Program-made: the position numbers and the translations under genes
Assembly (NCBI GenBank): GCA_035771175.1
Contig: CM069599.1
Span: forward strand, 34,257,562 to 34,321,561
Length of the DNA: 64,000 nucleotides
Reading direction: 5' to 3'
Source: Paratinospora sagittata
Taxonomy: Eukaryota; Streptophyta; Magnoliopsida; Ranunculales; Menispermaceae
The notes under the pieces: model-generated
Told to the model about the DNA's origin: nothing
Seen by the model: only the letters and a program-made list of their open reading frames with translations
Database searches by the model: none
In this document: positions 32,688 to 43,505 of the stretch, piece after piece
Position numbering within the stretch: the first letter of the stretch is position 1
How the letters are laid out: every line of letters starts with the position of its first letter

Positions 32688-33803
32688 TTAACTGTAGAGC
32701 ACATGAGAGCTCAACGGCACCAACTCCCTAAAAGCCTCCGGCGCCTCCACCACCTCCCACTCCACCTTCAACGTCCTCCCGTCGCCGGAAACCGTCCCGA
32801 CGGCGATCCTCAGCCCTCCGGCCACCACATAAATCTGGCCGTCCACCGCACTCACAGCAAACGGTCTCTGCACCGTCTCACACGGGAACCTCCCACCACC
32901 GACGTACTGCCACGTGTCGTCCTTGGGAACATAGACCTTAACCCGGCAGTTACAGTGCTCCGTAATCACAAAAAGCCGGTCGTCCAACACAACACTAATC
33001 CCGGTCCATCCCTCCCTCATCCCCACTCTCATATCCTGCCACGTGTCCGTCTCCGAGTCGTAGACACCACCTCTCGGAGAAAAACTAAACGGCCACGTCC
33101 ACCCTTCTGTGACGTACATCTTGTTTCCGAGTACGGCCGCGTCGTACCGAGCCAAACCCGACCTCATTTTCGCCACCTGCGTCCACGTGTCATTCTCAGG
33201 GTTATAACATTCCATCATTGATACGGTGTCCTCCGGCCCGACGCCAGTTCCTCCGGCCGCGAAGATCTTGCCGTTGATCGTCTCGGCGGCAAAGAACGAT
33301 CTCGGCGTGATCATCGGCCGAGCCTCCGACCACTCGTTCTTCGAAGCGTTGTAGGTGATTAGGGTTTGGAGAGGGGATTCGGTGTCGGATCTCATGCCGC
33401 CGAGGACGTAGAGAGAGGCGCGGCCGGCGACGGCGGCGCAGGCGAATCCCGGCGGGCATACCGGCCTGGGACAGGGCATCGGAGGGAGGACGAACCAGCG
33501 GTTGGATCGGGGATCGAAGGATTGCCATTGGATTTGAGAAGTGGATTTGTGGAAGGCGAAGACGAAGATGTAAGGGAGAGAGAGGGACAGGGTTTTCTTG
33601 GAGATGAGGAAGTAAGGGTTTGTTAGGGCTCTGTTCCAGGAAGATGATACGGAGCGGACTAGAGATTGGTATGGATATGGAAGATGGAGGAGACAGTGCT
33701 CGGCGATCTCATCTGGTAAGCCCGGGATCAACTGCTGAGCTTCTTCCTCGTTGTTGTTGTCTCGGAAACTTGATGATGATGAGGGTTTCATCGCGGTGAT
33801 CAT
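32688..33803 (-). CDS. AFR: F-box/kelch-repeat protein, AFR-like
   Basis: Probable substrate receptor of an SCF (Skp1-Cullin-F-box) ubiquitin ligase. The Arabidopsis namesake, ATTENUATED FAR-RED RESPONSE, acts positively in phytochrome A signalling. Single exon, 371 aa, no introns. After a Ser/Asn-rich start, an F-box lies at about 26-66 (LIPGLPDEIAEHCLLHLPYP, then VSSSWNRAL), followed by kelch-type beta-propeller repeats from about 100 to 350, with YVLGG, IFAAGG, DTWTQVAKM, VTEGWTWPF and DTWQYVGGG motifs. The sequence FVFAFHKSTSQIQWQSFDP and the GWTGISVV segment are characteristic of AFR among kelch F-box proteins. I place the start at 33803 (MITAMKPS) because this gives the usual length. 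The frame stays open up to another ATG at 33959, whose extra 52 residues look like untranslated leader. Light-signalling function is inferred. Confidence 0.9.
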   Translation of the reverse strand: MITAMKPSSSSSFRDNNNEEEAQQLIPGLPDEIAEHCLLHLPYPYQSLVRSVSSSWNRALTNPYFLISKKTLSLSLPYIFVFAFHKSTSQIQWQSFDPRSNRWFVLPPMPCPRPVCPPGFACAAVAGRASLYVLGGMRSDTESPLQTLITYNASKNEWSEARPMITPRSFFAAETINGKIFAAGGTGVGPEDTVSMMECYNPENDTWTQVAKMRSGLARYDAAVLGNKMYVTEGWTWPFSFSPRGGVYDSETDTWQDMRVGMREGWTGISVVLDDRLFVITEHCNCRVKVYVPKDDTWQYVGGGRFPCETVQRPFAVSAVDGQIYVVAGGLRIAVGTVSGDGRTLKVEWEVVEAPEAFRELVPLSSHVLYS

Positions 33804-35774
33804 CGTCGTCGTTGTAGTTGCTGGAGAACAGGTAATTAAGCTGAAAAATGAGGTCAAGATTAAAAATATTTGGTTTTTTTTTTTCAAAAATTTTTTGTGT
33901 GTGGAATTTATAGAAGGTGAACAGATTATAGGGAATTTAATTACAAGAACAGAGAACAATTGGTGTAAAATACACAGAAGCTGACGTTGCCTGACAGATA
34001 TTTAACGCAATAAAGATGAGCGGAGATGATCTTAGGCTACTACAGCTGAACAGAAGAAGAAGACGACATTGAAGCTGTGAAGCATTAGTTTTGTTTGCTA
34101 GGGATGAGTTCCGCAATTGCTTGAAGTTTCGTGTCCATAAAGGTCGAGATTTTATAACGCGGTAGTGAGCCGTCACATCACATCGCATCTTTGAATCGGT
34201 AGCACCCACTGAGTCGACTCGTTGTATGTGGCGAGTTGACACATTTGATTATCACCCAAGTTTTAAATTGCAAAGAGTAGATGTATATTCAGTACTGTGT
34301 GTGTGTGTATTTTTTATTTTATTTTTATTTTTTTAGTTTAGTTGTGGATAAATTAATGTATGGAAGATAGTTGATGACAATGGTGTGGAAGCATAGCACA
34401 CGCTTTGACCAATAAAAAAAGTGATTGCTTTAATCAAATAGAATATTAGTTTTTAGATGTATTTTATGTACCGACTTATTAGTTTTTTTTACATGCAATA
34501 AGCTGTCTTATGATGTCATTTACTTAATCCACAGCTTCAAACTTTAGAAATTCAGCTCTATTTAAAAAAAAAAAAAAAAAAAAGAAGAGAGAGAGAGAGA
34601 TAGATCTTCCTTACATTGGAATTTTAAACTCTTTATAGTTAATACCTTTCTTTCTAGGGATTGAGCCTAAACACATATCTAGGAATTAATGATTGAACAA
34701 TAACAAAAACCTTTTTCCTTCTCTGTCTCTTGTTTTGTTAAAAGGATTAATTGCGAAAGACTTAACCATGGATCATATAAATTAATTATGTTTACTTCTT
34801 TTACATTTTAATAAAGTAAAGGGCTGATGAAAAGTGGAATTCCTTCCTTCCTTCCTTGCATTATGGCATGATTGTCATGATCATACTTTAAGTGTAAAAT
34901 ATAAATAATTCAAAGTGGGTTTCCATCATTTCTCTCACCAAAAACCTTCCATTATAAGAAGCATTATAATTATAATAATAATTATTATTATTATTTTCAT
35001 TTGATTCCCTTTAAACTTTGTTTTTTATTTAACAAATACATCCTTATAATTGTGGGAAGGTGTGGGATTGTTAATTATAACAATCTAAGAAGTCTCTCGT
35101 AGATGTAACCAAATTAATCATTTTCTGAAATACCCACAACGTATATAAATGGATGGCGCTACAAGGACTCGATGCAAACTTGGGTGTTGTATTTGCTTTT
35201 AGAATGATTTAAGAGATTAAGTTCCTTGGTCTTTTCGTTGAAAAATAAATGTTGATTGACATTTTGAAAACTTCATTGTCATCAATAAATTTTTATTTAT
35301 TAATACTAAGGATTAATATAATTTAAAGCTATATATGTCTCAATCAAAACACTTGTGTCATGGTTGTAAGCCACGTATAGCATATAATTTAAGAAAAGAT
35401 AATAGATATATACAAATTAAATTGGTAACCATGGAAGTATGGTCCAAAAGGATTGAAGAGTATACATAATCACTTTCTGTATTCAGAGTCACGCAGTGTA
35501 TTTTGTGGTGTTAAATAAAAACAAGGATGGCTGACCAACTAAATTGCCATAAAAGGAGGGTGAGAAAGCCTGAAAAGTAGGAAAAGTTCACACCCAACTT
35601 GTGTGTTTGTTTTGGACTTTGTGGTAGAGCTTTGAAAGTGACTTAATAGTTAATACCTTCCAAACCTCTTCTTCTTACTCACAACCTTAACAAAAGCTGC
35701 AAAAAAGCCACTTTCCCCAACATAAACAAGAAAAAGCTAAGGTTTAGTTTGATTCTCCAAAGGTGAAATTTTAA

Positions 35775-35807
<33 letters not shown>

Positions 35808-36363
35808 TTTGGGATCATTTTAAAAAATAATCTATATTTTTCAATTAGATTTAAAAATTTTGGTTTTGAATTTAAGGAACCAAAACACTTGCTCTTATTT
35901 CTTTTTTGTACTTTTCTACATCAAGTAGATGAATACGTGTAGGAGGTGATCTTCCTAGTTTATCTCGAATAAGGAGATTTTTCTAGTTTTTCTTAGAGAA
36001 AGAGTCTCATTCCACCTCTATGTTGAACTCCGTGTTCGATACATATAGCTATTCTGGATTCCTCAGGATGCGGCGTGCTAAGAAGGACTCCCTAATCCTC
36101 TTTATGTCGTATGGAGTTATCAACTCGGCTTAAGGCCGAGCTGCCAACATTGAGCAGTGTCACGCCGAGCTAGTCTATGCCGTCACCATCGTGTTTTTGA
36201 AATTTTCGTAAATGTTATCCCGCTAGTTCGGCTCGTACGATTTCCATGGTTAAGTCAAATCTGGTCCAGATGAGCTGATCTGGCGGTCGGATTATCGCAC
36301 GCAACTTTTACCTCGCCTCCTTGGCTCATCAACTTCTTCACATGCCTTATGTTTTCTAGAACT

Positions 36364-36596
36364 CCAGGTCAGCTCTGCTGATGTCCATGTTATCTTTGTT
36401 GATGCCCAGGTCAGCTCTGCTGCAGCCCAGGTTAGCTTTGTTGTTGTCCAGGCCAGCTCTACTATTGTCCAGGTTAGCTCTGTTGTTTTCCAAGTCGGCT
36501 TTGTTGATGTTCAGGTCAGCTCCGCTGATGTCCAGATCAAATTTGTTGTTGTTCAAGTTAACTCTGTTGATGTCCAGGTCAGCTCTATTGAGCTAA
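36364..36596. repeat. Minisatellite with 21-bp imperfect unit, about 11 copies
   Basis: Units of the form GTCAGCTCTGCTGATGTCCAG recur every 21 bp with about 70-85% similarity. Because 21 is divisible by 3, both strands stay partly open: the minus strand reads as a 7-residue repeat (pattern A-D/N-L-x-x-x-R/K), the plus strand as an SRPALLL-like repeat. No start or splice context supports translation. The more GC-rich flank (about 36000-36360) may be part of the same unknown element. Confidence 0.8.
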
Positions 36597-39392
36597 CCAT
36601 CCAACATACTTTAAAAAAATTTATCAGATATTGTATGTAGTATGATAATATCATCTCAAGATATATATATATATTCAGTTCAACTAAGTTTTTTTTTTTT
36701 TTTTCAATTAGATGGGGTAATTAAGGTGCATGAATATATTTTCTCCACTCAGACTCTATTAAGAACTACATCCACATTTTATTTATAAATAATTATATTT
36801 TTTAATTATTTTTATTCATATTATTCCTGGTCATCAGACTCTATTATATATGTTAGAGTTAGTGATAACATCCCGTCTATATATTTTAGAAAAATGTTTT
36901 ATGTACCTTGGATACCAGCACTATTTTCCGATGCGGTCCCTCTTTAGCACCCTTAGATATTTTGAAGATGCGCATATATTGCACAATATTTTAATATTTA
37001 AAAAAAACTGAGTGCCAACATCAAAAAATAGTATTAGACACCTAACATAGATTTAACATTCCTCTATATATTATCAACTCCAATAAAGGAATTGAAGAGC
37101 GTTAGAATCAATACTAATTAACATCTAAAAGAGTTAGGGAAGCTAAACTCAAATAATTGGTGTTGATCTTGCATGCATATATATATATATATATGACTCA
37201 TGATTTTAAATAGATGATCCAAATTTATATATATTGACTGCAGCTATGGAATTAACTTTCTGTTATTCTTATTCATTTTGTTACCATGAGAATTTTCGCA
37301 TATTAATTCAAATATACATACATTATCATCTAAAAATAATATAATATGTAATATGCTATATATCATTATGGGGACATGCAGCAACGTCGTGATAGAATAG
37401 AATCATTTCGAGTCCCGCCGAGGACGCACAGCTTCCCATGAACCCATTTAACTAAATATATTATTTTTTATTAATATATAAATACATGTATTCAGATCTC
37501 TTGAAGCTGCCACGTACATACATGTTAGAAAGGACCGACATGATTAGACACGAAATATTTTTCCTGTCACAGTAGGATTTGGTATTTTTTTTATTTTTAT
37601 TTTTTTCTTGAATGCACCGACTCCAAATGTTGTTGTGAAGTATATTAATTGAATTAACACAATTTCATTATGACATTAGCAAGAAGAAAGAGAATTCTAG
37701 ATATATATTATCAAAAAGAAATTATTAAAATGAGAGTATGGGTTGATGTTACCATTAATAATGGTAGTGTAATAATAATCGAAATTAATATTTAAAATCT
37801 AACTCAATATAAATTTTCATAAGACTAACTCAATAATGGTAGAGCATGAAAAATTGCAGTAAAAAAAGAAAAAAATATTTACTTTTAAAAGAAATTAGGT
37901 TAGGCTAGTTTTTTTTCAAAACGTTTATTGAAAAAAATGTTTTTGAAAAAACTCTTTCTAAGGACACAAGATGTTTACGTTTCTATTTGCAGGTCAACCC
38001 AGATTAGTTAGCATTAATTCTCTTTTTAATTAACATTAAATTAAATTTAACTTGGTGGGTCCATGATCCATAAAACAAATTACAATCTATTTAACAAATG
38101 GACAACCTTCGTATGAAGAATTTATGCCATCATTAAATTTATAGTTTCTAAACTTCATTAAAGATCGAAAATGATTTATGTATATTTGTTCAATTTGAGA
38201 GCTTTGTCTATACATGTCTCATTGCAAAACAACACCAGTAAACTACTTTGGTGTGAGAATTTAAATTCTTTTAGCATTATTAATATAAAAAAGGCATGTT
38301 TCTAGAAATACATTTTTAAAATGTAATTTTTTTCTTTTTTTTTGTAATTTAATTTAGATGTAATAGTTTGCAGTTGTTCAATCAAAACGGGTTATACCTT
38401 GTATCTTATGATATAACGTACACATGGGAGTCCCGTGTTTTCATGGTATATATGTCAATTTCCTATGTTTACATAGCACTATCACTTATTAATTAATTAA
38501 TTAATTAAGCACTTTAGTCTCTATTAGATTTGTCTTAACCACATATATATATATATTATTCAATACAATATGACAAGGCCAGAAATTCTGGTACTTAATT
38601 AGTGGAAACGACAGGAGTAGTGAGAGGCCCACAATAAGGAACAAAAAAGAAAATAAAAAAATGTAAAAAAGGTTGCTTATGGTGAGGATATTGCGTTTTT
38701 CTTAATGTCAAAGAAGGCAGCCATAGGTGTCTGGTGTGCTTTGCCTTCATTTTCATTTTCCGACACTGTTTTGAAAAGAAAAGTGAACTGAAAAGGTGTG
38801 TTAGTGGGAGTGGCTTATGAACTCGAACTACTCACGTGTTCCAACGTACCCTCCTTATAAATTCCTAATCAAATCCCTGATGTATTGGAAAAATGCCCTA
38901 TATATATATATATAAATAAAAATAAAAATAAAAATAAAAAACGTGCTCTAATCTATTGAAAATGTCAAAATAACATGAAATTAAATCATGTGGTTCAAAT
39001 CATGACTACTACACGATTTATATATGTATGATTAAGGTGGTGGTGTAACAATGTATTTTTAAAGTTAATTTTTAAAAAAAAAACTTAAGAAAACATTTTC
39101 TCAATTACGCAGGTCATCTAATTAATTACTCTCTTTCCCATTACAAACATACTTGAAGGAAAGGAAGTAAAACAAGTAAAATGTGTAATTTGTGCAGCCA
39201 AATTAATAAGACGAGTATATAGAGCAACTTTACTTGGCAATTAGATTTTGATTTGAGTTTAATTTAGAAATTATTGGCAAATGTGAAAGAGGACAAACAT
39301 AAGGACAAAAAATTGTCCCATTAATCATACAAGACACAGATGGATGTATTACATTCCAATTATCTGCATCACTTCCACGTTGGATTATGGCC

Positions 39393-39570
39393 TATTTTAT
39401 TTTATTTTTATTTTTTTAGGTCGCCAAACTATCAAGATTCTTTGGTTCTTACTAATTCCTTCAGGGCACGACTACAGACACCTTTAGAACTGTTCCAACA
39501 TATTAGTAGGTGACATGAGTCCCGATTCGAACTCTCCACCTCAGAATTAGGGTTGAGAGCAAGCCTCCAA
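39393..39570 (-). mobile_element. tRNA-derived SINE copy with poly-A tail
   Basis: On the minus strand a B box (GAGTTCGAATCGGGA, about 39514-39528) is followed by ATGTCACCTACTAATATGTTGG, GTAGTCGTGCCCT and finally an A-rich tail (T-rich at 39393-39418 on the plus strand). The body matches the copy at 40810-40970 on the opposite strand, so the two define one SINE family. The A-box end is worn. Confidence 0.5.
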
Positions 39571-40379
39571 CATATTAATTATGACATATTATTTTCCTTG
39601 AAATTTATAACTGTAGAATCTTTTATTCTTGATTAAATTATTTTCACCTTTTCTAAGGTATGAGCCCGAACATGAATTTTTCTCAGGGTTTCAGGAGTTG
39701 TCGCTTTTTCAGGCTAGAGACTTGTACTTTTGAGATTTGTGAGGTGTGTGTAAACTAACATGGATACCGAGGTTTCAAAAAATAAAAATAAAAATTCTTT
39801 TCACCAAATTTTTTTGCCCATATAAATCTTTATTTGAGTGATTAAACTTGTATATTACAATGGTAACATTGATTAAAATAGGCATTCAAAATCATGATTG
39901 AGAAGACGTACGCAGTAGTTATCATATTACTTCATTAAACTAATACAAGCAAGCCACAAAGCAAAGCTACTACTAATTATAAACCACTCTTATTCCAAGC
40001 TTTCTAACTAATCCAAAGTGTTCATCCCTTCTTCACGTGTACCTCGAACTTAATTACTTTTAATCTTTATATAGTGTAAAAGCTAAAGGTAGAGATAGAA
40101 GAGTTCAAATTGTTTACAACTACAAGTACTTGATTAAAAGTTTCAACCAGCAGAAGTTTAAAAGGCATTTTTGATCCAAACTTAGCCTAGACCCTTTAAA
40201 CAACACAAGCTAAGTCTATCCGGTTCATGATTATTAATTCTGGTAGTAGGTATGTACCAGTGGAAACAGTACTCCTGCAACGAAGGACAACCTTGCCAGC
40301 AACTATATGTAACCATCTTTTGATGAGGGTGAACTGACTTTTCTTAATGTCAAATAAGGCAGCTAGCCGTGGTGGGCTT

Positions 40380-40770
40380 GATTGAGAATGAACTTGTTGA
40401 AAAACTTATTAAATAAAAAATAGATTTTTAACAGTTTAAATTTATTTAAATTTTAAATTTGAATTAAATTTAAAAAAACCGTTATATGTTTTAAATTAAA
40501 TTAAAATTAATAATAATTTAATAATTTAATTAAGTTTTAAATTTGAATTAAATTGAAAAACAGTTATATAGTTTTAATTTAATTTAATTCATAACGTTGA
40601 TGTTATTTAGTACTTTTAATGTCCTCATTAAGAGCATCACTCCCTTCTACTAGTATAAAAAGGGTGTTTTTCCTTATTTTAAACACACTTAATTCTCAGA
40701 GTTTTTTATTACTTATAGAATTCTCTTTTTCCTTTTTAGTTCTTTTTTTTGGTTATGAGTTGTGTTTGTC
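40380..40770 (+). mobile_element. Possible LTR-like promoter segment
   Basis: A TATA-type motif AGTATAAAAAGGG (about 40653-40665) is followed by a T-rich stretch with ACACACTTAATTCTCAGAG, the arrangement seen around the R region of plant copia LTRs. It is preceded by very AT-rich repeats of TTTAAATTTGAATTAAATT. Ends and target duplication were not found, so this is a weak call. Confidence 0.22.
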
Positions 40771-40807
40771 TGTGGTGATAGTTTTCTACAAAGCTCAATT
40801 CGTTCGA

Positions 40808-40975
40808 GTACTGATGAGGTGCTAGTTAGCTACTCATCCTTAAGGAAGAGGGTTCAAATCTAAATCTTGTCACCCACTATTATGTTGGCTAATAGATATT
40901 TGTGGTCGTGCTCTAAAAAAATTAATAGAAATCATAATATTTTTGATACCTGCTAACCTAAAAAAAAAAACAATT
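40808..40975 (+). mobile_element. tRNA-derived SINE copy, plus orientation
   Basis: An A-box-like GGTGCTAGTTAGCTACTC, a B box GGGTTCAAATCTAAA (about 40851-40865), the family body CTTGTCACCCACTATTATGTTGG and GTGGTCGTGCTCT, and a terminal A run near 40960-40970. It is the same family as the inverted copy at about 39393-39570. Confidence 0.5.
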
Positions 40976-43324
40976 AAATAAATAAACAAGAGTGTTTATC
41001 TCTCTCTCCTATAATGATATTTGGGCATGTTGAAGTAAAACATTATGCACTACACATGAGCGAAAAGTAATTAATTAGAGATAATATCTTACTAATTGAG
41101 ATACAAAGTACTCTACAAATTGGTTTCATTAATTAACTCCCCTAATATGCTGATTTTAGACATTTAAGGGCAGATTTATGTTTCTTAAGCTCACTTTAGC
41201 CAAATTAAATCTATGATAGATTATAATATAGACAAGTTTACAAATTGATGATGGGCTTCACACTGCCACCATGCATGCATTTTAATTAATACTCCAAAGG
41301 ACACTATCATTTTCCACATGGAGACAATAAAAATTAAAAAAAATCAAAAAGTGTCTTACCCTACTAGTAGTGGGCGGTGTTGGTTGGCTGGTCAATATTT
41401 CACATCACCTTCAAAAATTCTTTTATCTTCTTTTTCTTCCATTTCAACGACAATGCATAATTTTCTTTTGCTTCTTCTCTTCTCATAAAAACAAAAGGAT
41501 ATATATATATATATAATTTCTAACCAAATTAACTTTGGTTGTATTAATTAATAGCATCTATATAATTATTATATATGACAAAGATTAAGATGTCATTTGT
41601 CTAACAAATCAAAAGTAAGTGATGGTGGCGGGTCAATTTCACATCTTCAATTATTACTTTTCTTAAGTCACTACACAAGAGATAAAATATTATCTAATCT
41701 TCTCCAATCTTCATTCTACATATATATATATATATATATATGTGTGATTTGCTTTTACTTAGCTTCTCAATTTGACTTAAGTGAAGAAAAAGCAAGGAAT
41801 CATTTGTGTATATGACAAGTGGAGCACGTACTTAACAAATGGAATTTATTTTTGAAATGGGTCATAAACTTTTTTTGAACAATGTGAAAAAGGACAGCCA
41901 TATGAGTGTAATAGAAATAACTGCGTAGATGTAGCTTAGTTAATTTGTCTGATTGTGCTTATAAGAATCTAAAGGGTCTACACGTTACATCTAAGTGTGA
42001 TGATGGCTCGGTCATGATGACACGCCACAATTAGGGATTATCTTTTTGATTTTCTGTATATATATATATATCACTATCACATTGTGTGCTAATGAGTCAT
42101 TTAATTATTGTTACCAACAGCTAAAAATGTCTAATATTTTTAAAGTTTACATTACATTTCTATTTGTATTTATGCCTATATTTCCCTATGTATCTATATC
42201 TATACTATATATAATAAAAGTACTTGAGAATTTTTCACTGTAAAGCCTTTTTTTATTCATAATACCTTTAAAAACTTTATTTTATTTTTTATTTAAAAAA
42301 AAATAATTTTATTGTTAATAGGGTTAAAATAGTAATTTAACAATTAATTAATTTTTAGTTTTTAAGCATTTTTAAAAAAGATTCTCCAATTTATCATTTT
42401 AAGTTCTAAGTTTTATTCTTAATTATCCTTATTCATATTTTTGAATGATTTTAATCATTTTGCTGGCAAAATATATCTAATTTTTTCTTATAAAAAATTA
42501 TTTTGTTAATGAAAATCACGTGAACATGCACTAGTATACATAATTGAATCTCTACCTATTAGTTATAATTTTTAGATCAAATGAGTTTTAATGATTTGAA
42601 TATGTTTTGCAATATAAACTTTTCTATCTTAACAAATATTTGAAATAATTCTTGCTAGGGAAGAAATGGTAGCCAACTGATAATAAAAATTGCGGTTCAT
42701 CACATTTATTGGGTGGCAGTCTTCTGCGTAGATGAATGTGATTAAACAAATGCAAGAGCTTCATGTTTGTAAATGTTGTTTTTTTTTTGGAGGGGTTCTA
42801 TGTAAATGTTGTTTTCAATCATCCAATCACATAACTAAAATGTTAACAAGTGTTTGCTAAGCTAGTTGGCATGCACCCTTTATGCAAGTAGAGTGGGTCC
42901 AAGTTTTGAAAAAATATTAAATGAAAATTAAACTTGTAACGGTCAAATATTTAATTATATTTTAAATTTAAAAAACTATTATATATTTTAATACAAAAAT
43001 GACCCTTATTGTGGTTGTTAATTATCTATGGTATGTAAAATAGCATGACAACTATGATTGTTAATTCTCTATAGTCTTATTGTGGACCTATAACCTTTAT
43101 TGAAAAGTCTCTTAACCATTTTGATAAGATGAACTATAAAATAAAGAGTTATTGTAATTTTATACAAAAATGCTTTTACGATCCGCTATACATATCCAAA
43201 ATAATACTCATGCTGATACAGTGTATTATAAGTGGTACGTGTATTTTTTTTCTTTTCTTTCTCTTACAATGATGTTGTGATATAATGTATAATGTGTATT
43301 ATCACGTAAGCATGAATATATTTT

Positions 43325-43423
43325 TGGGCCACTTAAACTGGTGACATCTTTTGATTTGGGCCAAGAACCCATTGCCATTTTTCCCACATCTGGTGGACTT
43401 GGGCCGTCTTAAAAATTTGGGCC
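43325..43423 (+). promoter_or_regulatory. Four TGGGCC (site II) elements upstream of RRP17
   Basis: TGGGCC occurs at 43325-43330, 43357-43362, 43400-43405 and 43418-43423, all in the same orientation, 80-180 bp upstream of the start codon. Site II elements are bound by TCP factors and are enriched in promoters of ribosomal-protein and ribosome-biogenesis genes. Confidence 0.65.
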
Positions 43424-43505
43424 TAATAAGGGGCCTCAATTGTAGGTAATTAATAGAATCTCCTATAACATCATCAGATAGTTCGTTACAGCTTGTTGAA
43501 GTGCA

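Larger units (their letters stand above)
33804..43324. other. 9.5-kb AT-rich spacer between divergent AFR and RRP17
   Basis: No gene could be supported. It contains the AFR promoter and 5' leader (to about 34250), TA and poly-A tracts (34563-34582, 35785-35806, 38890-38940), a 21-bp minisatellite, and inverted SINE copies at 39.4 and 40.8 kb, which are listed separately. All open frames are short, in low-complexity sequence, and lack domains. Confidence 0.55.

Noticed and set aside
37504..37530. TGAAGCTGCCA, identical to the first 11 nt of miR167
   Set aside because: The remaining bases do not match and no complementary star arm is found nearby, so a MIR167 hairpin is not supported.
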